From Paraphotobacterium marinum (GTDB lineage Bacteria > Pseudomonadota > Gammaproteobacteria > Enterobacterales > Vibrionaceae): a stretch of DNA of 64,000 nt. The stretch lies in assembly GCF_002216855.1 (NCBI RefSeq), contig NZ_CP022356.1, positions 1,054,001 through 1,118,000 on the forward strand, read 5' to 3'. Positions 56,527 to 64,000 of the stretch are shown here, piece by piece. Made by a program: the position numbers and the translations under genes. The number at the start of each line of letters is the position of its first letter. Position 1 is the first letter of the stretch. The notes beneath the pieces were generated by a model, which saw only the letters and a list, made by a program, of their open reading frames with translations, was not told the origin of the DNA and searched no databases.

Positions 56527-57720
56527 ATGAAAAAAAAATTAAATTTGGTTTTAACATTACTACCAGCATTTTTCTTGATAGGTTCATTTAGTACTTTTAT
56601 TGAAATATTTCTGCCTATTCTTAAGCATCATTTTAACATCAATTATGCAACATTATCCCTATTTGATACCGCTTTCTTCATTACTTATGCCTTTATGTCG
56701 GTAATTATTGCATTTGTCGTAGATAAAGTCGGCTTAAAAAAAGGGTTTCTTATGGCTCTTGGTATTTTAATTTTAAGTTGTGTGAATTGGGGTATATTAT
56801 TTAGATTGAACAATGCCAGTATATATTACTTTTTAATAAATACTTTCATCATGGCAGTCGGTGTGGTGGTTTTATTTATAATTTGTGAGTATGTAGGACT
56901 CTTTTATTCTGATAAAAAAGATACTGGAAAATTATCTATGTTTCAGTCAATGCATTCTCTGGGTGCATTTCTCACGCCTTTTGTGATCAGTACAATTATC
57001 TATTCGAAAAGTGAAATTAATCATAAATCTTTTGAAAACTTATCAAATCTATCTTTTATTTTCATCATATTTATAATATTAAGTATTGTTTTAATGACCC
57101 GTGTAAAGTATATCAATGCACCTCACCTAAGCAGCAAATTTGATAAGAGTTCAAGTTCCAACTGGAATGCAGAGCGATTTTATAAATGGTTGGCATTATT
57201 TCTTTATGTAGGAGTAGAGGTAACACTTGCTACATTTTTAATGAACCAAGCAATTTCTAAGTTTGAGGTTTCGCCTTCCTTTGGTGCTAAGTTATTTACC
57301 ACTTATTGGCTTTTAATGATTGTAGGTAGATTTATCGGTGGTTTCTTGATTGCTCCTAACAATGAAAAGAAACTAGTTTTTATAATGTGCAGCATCAATA
57401 TTATATTGGTTGGATTTTCTGTATTTTCGTATTCAATCTGGGGATTGTTAGCATTAACTGCAACTGGCTTATTGAATGCTATTTTATTTCCATTGTTATT
57501 TAGTTTAGGTTTCCAAAACAAGGAATCTTTGAACATCAAGCAGTCAGGTGTTATGGCAACGGCTATTTCTGGAGGCGCTATTGTTCCTTTATTTACTGGC
57601 CTTTTAGCAGATACATTTAGTTTAAATTCTAGTTTATTTTTGAGTATTATTTGCTATCTATTAATTATATTCTTACAACGTTCATTACCTAAGAAAGTTA
57701 ATTCAGTTACCAATTGTTAA
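56527..57720 (+). CDS. MFS transporter, TsgA/FucP-like
   Basis: About 397 aa with 12 predicted membrane helices. LPAFFLIGSFSTFIEIFLPI, FDTAFFITYAFMSVIIAFVV, DKVGLKKGFLMALGILIL and MFQSMHSLGAFLTPFVISTI resemble TsgA and the fucose-permease branch. ATG 56527 is chosen because it gives a usual short cytoplasmic N terminus and leaves room for the divergent promoters; ATG 56470 would add 19 basic residues. Pairs with the oxygenase gene. Confidence 0.8.
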   Translation: MKKKLNLVLTLLPAFFLIGSFSTFIEIFLPILKHHFNINYATLSLFDTAFFITYAFMSVIIAFVVDKVGLKKGFLMALGILILSCVNWGILFRLNNASIYYFLINTFIMAVGVVVLFIICEYVGLFYSDKKDTGKLSMFQSMHSLGAFLTPFVISTIIYSKSEINHKSFENLSNLSFIFIIFIILSIVLMTRVKYINAPHLSSKFDKSSSSNWNAERFYKWLALFLYVGVEVTLATFLMNQAISKFEVSPSFGAKLFTTYWLLMIVGRFIGGFLIAPNNEKKLVFIMCSINIILVGFSVFSYSIWGLLALTATGLLNAILFPLLFSLGFQNKESLNIKQSGVMATAISGGAIVPLFTGLLADTFSLNSSLFLSIICYLLIIFLQRSLPKKVNSVTNC

Positions 57721-58496
57721 TGAATAGCCCAGAGATAATATTTACAGAATAGACTTAATATATTTCTATATGCGCACATTTAATTGATGAGAATCAAGTG
57801 TTTTTAGATAAAACTTTGTTATTAATTTATGTGATTTTTCTTTTAATTGGTGTCTTCAAAGAGTTTTATATAAAATTTTTCTTTTAAAATATATTTATTT
57901 TGGAAGGGATGAAAAAATTAGAAAGTATTATTTTTATCATAGAGTTACAAAAAAATTGTGATGAATTTTGGCATATATTTTGTGTTTAAATCAAGATTAA
58001 ATTTCATCAAATCCATGCATATACATTTCGTTTACTCAACACATTTTAGGTACATTAATCCCAAAGTTATCGACTTTTTTATCTATTTAAGAAAAAATAA
58101 AAATTTGAAAAACTTAAAAGTAAAGATATAAATTACTGTTTTTAATTTAAATTTGGAATATCTTTATTCTATTTATAAATTCGATTCTAACAATACAATT
58201 TAACTAATAAGATAGATAAAATAATAAGTTTATATCCTGGAAGGTATTTAAATTTGTATTTAAATAAGTTAATTTATGTAAGATTTTGTCATCTTTAATA
58301 TTTTTGAAATAAAAGTGACATAAACTCTTAGGGAATAATTCAAAACTTTTGATATGGACATTTAAAGGTAATTAAAATCCTAGTAAGTTTCAGTTCTAAA
58401 TGTCTTTATTCTTTTTGTTTTAGGACAATTGTCCTATTCATGTTGTTTTGAGTTTGTTATTCTCATTTTAAATTATTTGAACAGGAAATACTTTTC
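57721..58496. other. gene-free region before the trb operon
   Basis: About 775 bases, very AT-rich, no convincing open frame on either strand. Contains ATTTAAAT-TTGT-ATTTAAAT (about 58246-58265), an inverted repeat GACATTTA (58357-58364) / TAAATGTC (58397-58404), and the 16-base palindrome at 58421-58436. No tRNA or attachment site seen. This may be the junction between chromosome and a conjugative element. Confidence 0.65.
58421..58436. promoter_or_regulatory. perfect 16-base palindrome, likely trb operator
   Basis: TAGGACAATTGTCCTA is a perfect dyad 60 bases before the first trb ATG, in the expected promoter position. A T-rich stretch (TTCTTTTTGTTT) lies just upstream. Probably the binding site of a dimeric repressor; the protein is not in the window. 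Confidence 0.6.
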
Positions 58497-58853
58497 ATGA
58501 AAAAATTGAAATTTATAAAAAATATTTTTACATATGGACAAAATAAAATTTTAAGTTTTAGTATTTTATTTTTTTTAGGTTGTAACCAAGCTTTTGCAAT
58601 GGGTATGGATCAAGGTGGAGACATGCCATGGGAAGGACCTTTACAAAAAATTATGGACTCATTAACTGGACCTGTCGCAAGAATATTAGCTGTATTAGTC
58701 ATTGTTATGGCTGGATTTGGTATTGCTTTTGGTGAGTCAGGCTCTGGAGTAAGAAGATTACTACAAATTGTAATGGGCTTAGCTATCGTATTTGGAGCAG
58801 CAAGTATTGTTGCAAGTTTATTTGGCGGCGATTCAAGCGGAATAGCTATCTAA
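58497..58853 (+). CDS. trbC: conjugal pilin TrbC/VirB2
   Basis: 118 aa pre-pilin: long signal peptide ending near AFA, then MPWEGPLQKIMDSLTGPVAR, the TrbC signature, and two membrane helices (ILAVLVIVMAGFGIAFGE, LLQIVMGLAIVFGAASIVAS). Forms the conjugative pilus. AGGAAA precedes the ATG. First gene of the operon. Confidence 0.92.
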   Translation: MKKLKFIKNIFTYGQNKILSFSILFFLGCNQAFAMGMDQGGDMPWEGPLQKIMDSLTGPVARILAVLVIVMAGFGIAFGESGSGVRRLLQIVMGLAIVFGAASIVASLFGGDSSGIAI

Positions 58854-58868
58854 TTTACGAGGTTTATC

Positions 58869-59126
58869 ATGAACTCAGTTCCAGGGTTTCAGATTTCGGT
58901 TCACAGTGCACTTACGAAACCTATTTTGATGATGGGAGCTTCAAGAAGTTTTACGCTTCTTAATGCTTTTACATGTCTTGCATTATTATTTGGCTTTCAT
59001 TCTTTGATAGTCATTCCAGTATCCATTTTAATCCAAATAATTGCAGGACAAATCACCAAAAAAGATCCAAATGGGTTTGAGATTTTATTAAGGCATATCA
59101 AACAAAAAAATTATTATAAAGTGTGA
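58869..59126 (+). CDS. trbD: T4SS inner-membrane protein TrbD/VirB3
   Basis: 85 aa, with VHSALTKPILMMGASRSF and a hydrophobic hairpin (LNAFTCLALLFGFHSLIVIP), then KKDPNGFEILLRHIKQKNYY: the VirB3/TrbD pattern. It works with the VirB4 ATPase in pilus assembly. 15 bases after trbC and 4 before trbE. Confidence 0.88.
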   Translation: MNSVPGFQISVHSALTKPILMMGASRSFTLLNAFTCLALLFGFHSLIVIPVSILIQIIAGQITKKDPNGFEILLRHIKQKNYYKV

Positions 59127-59130
59127 GTTT

Positions 59131-61554
59131 ATGTTTAATTTAACTGAATTTAGAAAAAAAGCGGATCGAATGACGGATCTTTTACCTTGGGCAGCACTTG
59201 TTCATCCTGGGGTAATGCTGAATAAAGATGGTTCTTTAATGCAAGTCATGCAATATAGAGGACCAGATATTGAGTCTTCGACCCCATCACAGTTGGTTTC
59301 AGCTACAGCTAGACTTAATAATGCATTGAAAAGATTAAATGCTGGATGGGCATTATTTATAGAAGCTAGAAGAGAGCAGGCGGTAGCCTACCCTAAAGAA
59401 CAACATTTTCCAGATCCAGTTAGCTTATTAGTAGACTCTGAAAGAAGTGCACTTTTTCAAAGCGAACAAGAGCACTTTGAAAGTCATTATTATATTACTT
59501 TCGTTTATTTACCGCCCAAAGATATCGTTTCAAATCAATCAAAATTTTTTATTTCTGAAACTGGCAACAGAAAACAACAGAATTCATATAAAAATGAATT
59601 AGACTATTTTTTGACGACGACAAGAAAAATTTTAGATATTTTGCAAGATTTTATGTTTGAATCTAACGTTTTGGATGATGAGTCTTTATTAACCTATTTG
59701 CATTCATGCGTATCATTAAAAAAACAAAAGCTGTTAGTTCCAGAAACACCGATGTACTTAGATGCCTTTATTGCAGATACTCCTTTAACAGGAGGATTAT
59801 CTCCAATGTTAGGAGATGTTTATCTGAAAACTATATCTATCATGGGTTTTCCAGGTACTTCAACTCCAGCGATTTTAGATCAGCTCAACCATTTGCCTAT
59901 TGAATATCGTTGGGTCTCTAGATATTTACCTCTTGATAAGCTTGATGCTGAAAAAATGCTTAAAACATATCGAAGGCAATGGTTTTCAAAGAGAAAAGGG
60001 ATGCTTTCAATGTTAACTGAAGTATTTTCCAAAAGTGAAAGTCCGCTGCAAGATAGTGCTGCAATGAGAAATGCTCAAGATGCTGATATTGCAATGGAGG
60101 AGTTGGCTGATGACCATGTGTCTTTTGGTTATTCTACTTTTACTGTGACTGTATGGGATAAAGATCAAAATCATGCAATTGAAAAAGCAAGAGAAATAGA
60201 GCGAGTGATTAATGGTTTGGGCTTCACGACAATCTGTGAGTCGATGAATGCTGTTGAGGCTTGGCTATCATCCATTCCTGGTAACACTGTTGCAAATGTT
60301 AGAATGCCATTAATACATAGTCTTAATTTATCTCATTTAATTCCTTTTTCTGCTTTATGGGCTGGACCTGAAAAAAATAAACATTTGAATGCTCCTCCGT
60401 TATTATATGCTCGAACAAGTGGAAATACGCCATTTAGACTTTCAAATCATATCAATGATGTCGGACATCAGATGATTATTGGACCAACTGGCGCAGGTAA
60501 ATCTGTTTTATTATCGACTATGGCACTTCAATTTCTTCGATATAAAGACGCACAAGTTTTTGTATTTGATAAAGGTGGCAGTTTCCTTTCTTCAACATTT
60601 GCTGTTGATGGTCATTATTATAATGTGGGAAGTCCTGACCCTTCAGGTTTAGTTTTTCAACCTCTTGCTCATATTAATGAAGAGTCTGAGAGAATTTGGG
60701 CTAATGATTGGATTTTAGGGATTATATCAAATGAAAATATTGAAATTACACCAGAAATTAAAGAAGTCGTTTGGAATGCACTCAATAACTTAGCCAATTT
60801 TGAGGCTCATCAAAGAACAATGACAGGTCTAAAGGCGCTGATTCAAAATCAACAAGTGAGGTTGGCGCTTGATTCATATGTCATTGGAGGAGCTTATGGT
60901 CATATTCTAGATAGTGATACGGAAGTTTTTTATAAAAAGAATTGGCAATGTTTTGAAATGGAAGAATTAATGGATATGCCAGATGTTATTCCACCCGTTC
61001 TTTCATATCTTTTTCATGTACTAGAAAAAAGATTTGATGGCCGTCCAACTATGATGATATTGGATGAGGCTTGGTTATTTTTGGATAACCCAATTTTTGC
61101 CAATAAGATTAGAGGATGGTTGAAGACTTTAAGAAAATTTAACGTATCTGTAATTTTTGCAACTCAATCAGTTGAAGATACGATTGATAGTGATATTGCA
61201 TCCGCTTTAATAGAGTCTTGTCCTTCTCGAATATTTCTTCCAAATGATAGGGCACTAGAGCCTAATGTAAAAAAACATTATATCGACTTAGGACTTAATG
61301 AAACCCAGGTTAATATTCTGGCCAATGCTATTCCGAAAAGACAATATTATTTTGAGTCTCCAGAAGGAAATGCTCTATTTGATCTAGCTCTTGGGCCCAT
61401 AACACTGGCGATTGTTGCTTCATCAAAATCAGAAGACAAAAAGAAGATTAAAGAATTGCATCTTGAATCTGATCATAATGCATATTTGAAGAATTTTTTT
61501 AATTATAAAAATTTAAATTGGGTATCAAGCTTGATGGAAACTTCTGATGACTGA
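59131..61554 (+). CDS. trbE: T4SS ATPase TrbE/VirB4
   Basis: 807 aa. N-terminal CagE/VirB4 domain beginning LTEFRKKADRMTDLLPWAAL, then the ATPase domain with Walker A IGPTGAGKSVLLS (near residue 450), Walker B MMILDEAWLFLDNP (near 645) and the following FATQSVEDTIDSDI. Length and motifs match TrbE. It energises pilus assembly and substrate transfer. Overlaps the next start by 8 bases. Confidence 0.95.
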   Translation: MFNLTEFRKKADRMTDLLPWAALVHPGVMLNKDGSLMQVMQYRGPDIESSTPSQLVSATARLNNALKRLNAGWALFIEARREQAVAYPKEQHFPDPVSLLVDSERSALFQSEQEHFESHYYITFVYLPPKDIVSNQSKFFISETGNRKQQNSYKNELDYFLTTTRKILDILQDFMFESNVLDDESLLTYLHSCVSLKKQKLLVPETPMYLDAFIADTPLTGGLSPMLGDVYLKTISIMGFPGTSTPAILDQLNHLPIEYRWVSRYLPLDKLDAEKMLKTYRRQWFSKRKGMLSMLTEVFSKSESPLQDSAAMRNAQDADIAMEELADDHVSFGYSTFTVTVWDKDQNHAIEKAREIERVINGLGFTTICESMNAVEAWLSSIPGNTVANVRMPLIHSLNLSHLIPFSALWAGPEKNKHLNAPPLLYARTSGNTPFRLSNHINDVGHQMIIGPTGAGKSVLLSTMALQFLRYKDAQVFVFDKGGSFLSSTFAVDGHYYNVGSPDPSGLVFQPLAHINEESERIWANDWILGIISNENIEITPEIKEVVWNALNNLANFEAHQRTMTGLKALIQNQQVRLALDSYVIGGAYGHILDSDTEVFYKKNWQCFEMEELMDMPDVIPPVLSYLFHVLEKRFDGRPTMMILDEAWLFLDNPIFANKIRGWLKTLRKFNVSVIFATQSVEDTIDSDIASALIESCPSRIFLPNDRALEPNVKKHYIDLGLNETQVNILANAIPKRQYYFESPEGNALFDLALGPITLAIVASSKSEDKKKIKELHLESDHNAYLKNFFNYKNLNWVSSLMETSDD

Positions 61555-62185
61555 ATTTAAATCAAAGCAACCACAAAATTATAATTATGGCGAAGTCACT
61601 ACTCCTTTTAATCAAAATAACCAAAGATGGGATCATCCCATTGGTGAAAAATTAGAAAAGGCAAGTAAATGGAGAGTTTATACAATCACACTTCTTTCCA
61701 TAGCATTAATTTTAGTTTTTCTGATATTGGTTACAGCTAATACATTTAAAATTAATGTATTGACAAGCCAAGTGAGCAAATCTGGCTTTGTGATCTCAAA
61801 AGGGGTATTAACAAAGCCTGAGAATATACAAAATGATTTTCAAATTTTAAAAATAACCTTTATTAAAAATATTTTAGAGTCTTTTTTTAAGTCTCAAAAT
61901 AATCATAAGTTTATGTCAGAAGATAGTTTTCAAAAACTAAACTTTTTAAAAAAAGAAAACCTGAAATTTGTGAAAATAGCAAATGTTAAGCCTCTTGGTA
62001 GCAACATATTCATCATTAATTATGATGTTAAACAAAAGGGTGTCATATTGAAGCGAAGTATTAAGGCTATAGTTGCCACAAAGAAAGTAACTGATAATAA
62101 AGACCTTAATATCAACCCATTACAGTTATTTTTGCAACGTGTTGAATTAAAAGCTTATAAGCAAGAGAAAGATAAAAATGAATAA
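61547..62185 (+). CDS. TrbF/VirB8-like protein, divergent copy
   Basis: 212 aa: N-terminal cytoplasmic TTPFNQNNQRWDHPIGEKLE, one membrane helix (YTITLLSIALILVFLILVTA) and a periplasmic domain ending in PLQLFLQRVELKAYKQE. The segment before the helix matches the TrbF pattern TPY...W(D/N)xxxG...NWR, and the layout equals that of the next gene, so I read it as a second, divergent VirB8-like subunit. Overlaps both neighbours. Confidence 0.65.
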   Translation: MTEFKSKQPQNYNYGEVTTPFNQNNQRWDHPIGEKLEKASKWRVYTITLLSIALILVFLILVTANTFKINVLTSQVSKSGFVISKGVLTKPENIQNDFQILKITFIKNILESFFKSQNNHKFMSEDSFQKLNFLKKENLKFVKIANVKPLGSNIFIINYDVKQKGVILKRSIKAIVATKKVTDNKDLNINPLQLFLQRVELKAYKQEKDKNE

Positions 62186-62822
62186 CAAATATATCAAAGC
62201 TCAAAATGAGTGGAATGATCGATTGGGCTCTGCTGATAAGCAGATCAAAAACTGGAAGCTTGCCTTTTTTTCAAGTTTGATCATTGTAATACTTTTATCA
62301 ATTGCGTTTATTATAACATTGATGAGACAGCAAAATTTTGTTTATGTTGCTGAAGTAAAACCAAATGAGCAAATTGCAAATATTCACCCTATTTTAAATA
62401 GAGTCACTGCGACTAAGGTTCAAGAGGAAGCTTTCGTTTCAGATTTTATTAAGGATATAATGAATATTCCTTTAGATCCTGTCGTTCTTCAAAAACAATG
62501 GGTCAATGCTTTTTCTTCTTCCGAAGGACGAGCAAAAGATCAATTAAATCAAATTATTCGAAAAGATCGACCATTTAAAAATGTTGGCCAGATAACAAGG
62601 GAAATTAAGCTTATTAATTTTAATGCGTTAAGTGATCATACTTATGAGTTTAATTGGGAAGCAAAAACTTATGCTCGATCTGGCAAAGAAATTTCATCTG
62701 AATTGTTTCATGGCAGCTTTACCGTTCAAACGTCACAAGAAAAGCCGGCTTCAAGCTTTGAGGCATTACAGAATCCATTTAATTTAAAAATCGCTTATTT
62801 TGACTTTAGTAAAAAGGGGTAA
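62178..62822 (+). CDS. trbF: T4SS core protein TrbF/VirB8
   Basis: 214 aa: YIKAQNEWNDRLGSADKQIK followed by NWKLAFF, membrane helix (SSLIIVILLSIAFIITLM), and an NTF2-like periplasmic domain with FVYVAEVKPNEQ and YEFNWEAKTYARSGKEIS. This is the standard TrbF layout. VirB8 proteins nucleate assembly of the secretion channel. Overlaps the preceding gene by 8 bases. Confidence 0.88.
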   Translation: MNNKYIKAQNEWNDRLGSADKQIKNWKLAFFSSLIIVILLSIAFIITLMRQQNFVYVAEVKPNEQIANIHPILNRVTATKVQEEAFVSDFIKDIMNIPLDPVVLQKQWVNAFSSSEGRAKDQLNQIIRKDRPFKNVGQITREIKLINFNALSDHTYEFNWEAKTYARSGKEISSELFHGSFTVQTSQEKPASSFEALQNPFNLKIAYFDFSKKG

Positions 62823-62825
62823 AAG

Positions 62826-63860
62826 ATGAGAGTCTATTTACAAAAAAAATTTTTGTTTTCATGTTTAAGTTTAGTTCTCGTTGGTTGTTCAACAGCTGGT
62901 CCCTGGCAAACAAACAGTCAGAATGATCCTGATTTAAAAGCGCCTGAAGTGGTTAACTATATCCCTGCAAGCGATGTCAAAAAAACAAAAGTGGTTGTCG
63001 ATCATTACATACCTGTTGCTGTACCAGGTCAAATGATGCCGGTTCCGACAAAATCTCAACTAAAACCTAAAGCTTTTTTAACTAAAGAAAAAGCAGTCGC
63101 TTATGCAAACAAAAAAGCGACGAGAACGCCCAAATCATCTGATTTTTTTAATTCGATGATGCGATACAATTATATGCCTGATGCCTTGTATACCGTTTAT
63201 ACAGCGCCAATGCATATAACAGATGTTGTTTTAGAACAAGGTGAAGTGATTAATTCAATAGCAGCCGGTGATGTGCCTGATTGGCAAATATCGAGTACTT
63301 TTAGTGGAGAAGGCTCATCTAAACAATATCATGTTTTAATTAAACCAAATTCATCAGGTCTTGAAAATACGGTTTTAATTACAACAAATAAACGTACCTA
63401 TCACCTAATTTTGAAATCTACGAACAATAATGTTTATATGGTATCAGTGGAATTTAATTATCCTCATGATATGGTGCAAACCTTCCAAACATCAAATACG
63501 CCAGTATCTAAAGCCTTAAGTAACTCTGGATTACCAACATTAGATCCAAATACATTAAATGTTGATTATCGTTATCGAGTTTTAAAAGGAAAAAAACCAA
63601 CTTGGTTCCCGACTAAAGTGTATAGTAGTGGACATCAAACATTTATAAAATTTAATAATAAATTTTATAATTCTAGTACTCCAGTGTTAATGGTAGCTAA
63701 TGACCAAGGTAAATTTGGTACGATGACTGCAAATTATAGAGTTAAAGGTCAATATATGATCGTTGATGGTATCTATGATCATATGCGTCTTCAAACTGGA
63801 AACAAAACGAATGGGAAAGAAACCATTGTTGAAATTGAATCGGTAGGTCAGCATGTCTAA
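62826..63860 (+). CDS. trbG: T4SS outer-membrane core lipoprotein TrbG/VirB9
   Basis: 344 aa. Lipobox LVLVGC after a short signal peptide, a Pro/Lys-rich linker, then the VirB9 N- and C-terminal beta domains (YTVYTAPMHITDVVLEQGEV, AAGDVPDWQISSTFSG, KRTYHLILKSTNNNVYMVSV; PTWFPTKVYSSGHQTFIKFN). It forms the outer-membrane ring with VirB10/TrbI. AAAAGATG context at the start; 3 bases after trbF. The lipobox is notable because VirB7 usually supplies the lipid anchor. Confidence 0.9.
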   Translation: MRVYLQKKFLFSCLSLVLVGCSTAGPWQTNSQNDPDLKAPEVVNYIPASDVKKTKVVVDHYIPVAVPGQMMPVPTKSQLKPKAFLTKEKAVAYANKKATRTPKSSDFFNSMMRYNYMPDALYTVYTAPMHITDVVLEQGEVINSIAAGDVPDWQISSTFSGEGSSKQYHVLIKPNSSGLENTVLITTNKRTYHLILKSTNNNVYMVSVEFNYPHDMVQTFQTSNTPVSKALSNSGLPTLDPNTLNVDYRYRVLKGKKPTWFPTKVYSSGHQTFIKFNNKFYNSSTPVLMVANDQGKFGTMTANYRVKGQYMIVDGIYDHMRLQTGNKTNGKETIVEIESVGQHV

Positions 63861-64000
63861 TTTACTTAATAATGTGCCAAAAGGAATTACGCTTATCAAT
63901 AAAAAGCTTGTGATTGTATTGGCAGCAAGCTTAGTTTCGATTATTGTAATTGCAGTCACTTTATCTTTTTCTGATCAGAAAAAAATAAATCCAAATACTC
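63853..64000 (+). CDS. trbI: T4SS core protein TrbI/VirB10, 3'-truncated by window edge
   Basis: ATG 63853 overlaps the trbG stop by 8 bases. The 49 residues available show a short cytoplasmic N terminus (SNLLNNVPKGITLINKK) and one membrane helix (LVIVLAASLVSIIVIAVTLS), as in VirB10/TrbI. Position right after TrbG supports the call. Remainder lies outside the window. Confidence 0.75.
   Translation, partial: MSNLLNNVPKGITLINKKLVIVLAASLVSIIVIAVTLSFSDQKKINPNT

Overview
This window is a strongly AT-rich, gene-dense bacterial segment. The gene families present (SlyB, TldD/PmbA, YceH, SgrR-type regulator, UbiC, class III alcohol dehydrogenase, LpxL-type acyltransferase, Lpp/OprI-type lipoproteins, DUF1840, DUF3392) point to a gammaproteobacterium. 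The low GC and the envelope gene set would fit a Francisella/Fangia-like or related Thiotrichales lineage, but that placement is inference. No rRNA, tRNA, CRISPR array or insertion sequence was recognised.

Layout. 0-0.8 kb: 3' end of fabF. 0.9-2.6 kb: a small acidic protein, then an overlapping ParA-MazG pair. 2.7-5.4 kb: a convergent SbmA/BacA-type transporter and acyl-CoA ligase, both frameshifted. 5.5-11.3 kb: DUF1840, GlsB, YhjD-type protein, RNase II (N-terminal frameshift) and the cold-shock helicase DeaD with a structured leader. 11.4-18.6 kb is an envelope region: L,D-transpeptidase, three tandem Lpp-like lipoproteins, a copper-delivery operon (132-aa protein, SCO1, PCuAC), a DUF368/PopT carrier-lipid translocase and a PBP7-type endopeptidase with five LysM repeats. 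18.7-31.6 kb: a REC-GGDEF diguanylate cyclase, YceH, TldD/PmbA, an RbgA/YlqF GTPase, an MFS permease, small metabolic genes, a frameshifted FAH-family hydrolase and a Lon-family protease. 31.6-39.7 kb: LysR/class III ADH divergent pair with duplicated operator-like sites, a proline iminopeptidase-like hydrolase and an RND efflux pair. 40.0-44.0 kb: three signal peptidase I genes; two are near-identical in inverted orientation and the third has lost its catalytic lysine. 44.5-57.7 kb: SlyB, LysR, three small beta-barrel outer-membrane proteins, LpxL-like acyltransferase, UbiC, FabG, frameshifted SgrR, NhaD, small paralogous proteins, an iron/2-oxoglutarate oxygenase and an MFS permease. 57.7-64.0 kb: a 780-base gene-free leader with a perfect 16-base palindrome, followed by the start of a Trb-type conjugative type IV secretion operon (trbC, D, E, two trbF-like genes, trbG, start of trbI) that runs off the window.

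Two themes stand out. First, at least eight reading-frame breaks in six genes (sbmA and the ligase have two each) are each repaired by adding one base, nearly always to an A/T run. That is either systematic homopolymer undercalling in the assembly or active decay, and must be settled before any of these genes is called dead. Second, envelope maturation is expanded: three Lpp copies next to an L,D-transpeptidase, three LepB copies (one apparently catalytically dead), and a PBP7/LysM fusion. The trb operon is the clearest mobile-element signal; whether it sits on a plasmid or an integrated element cannot be told from here.
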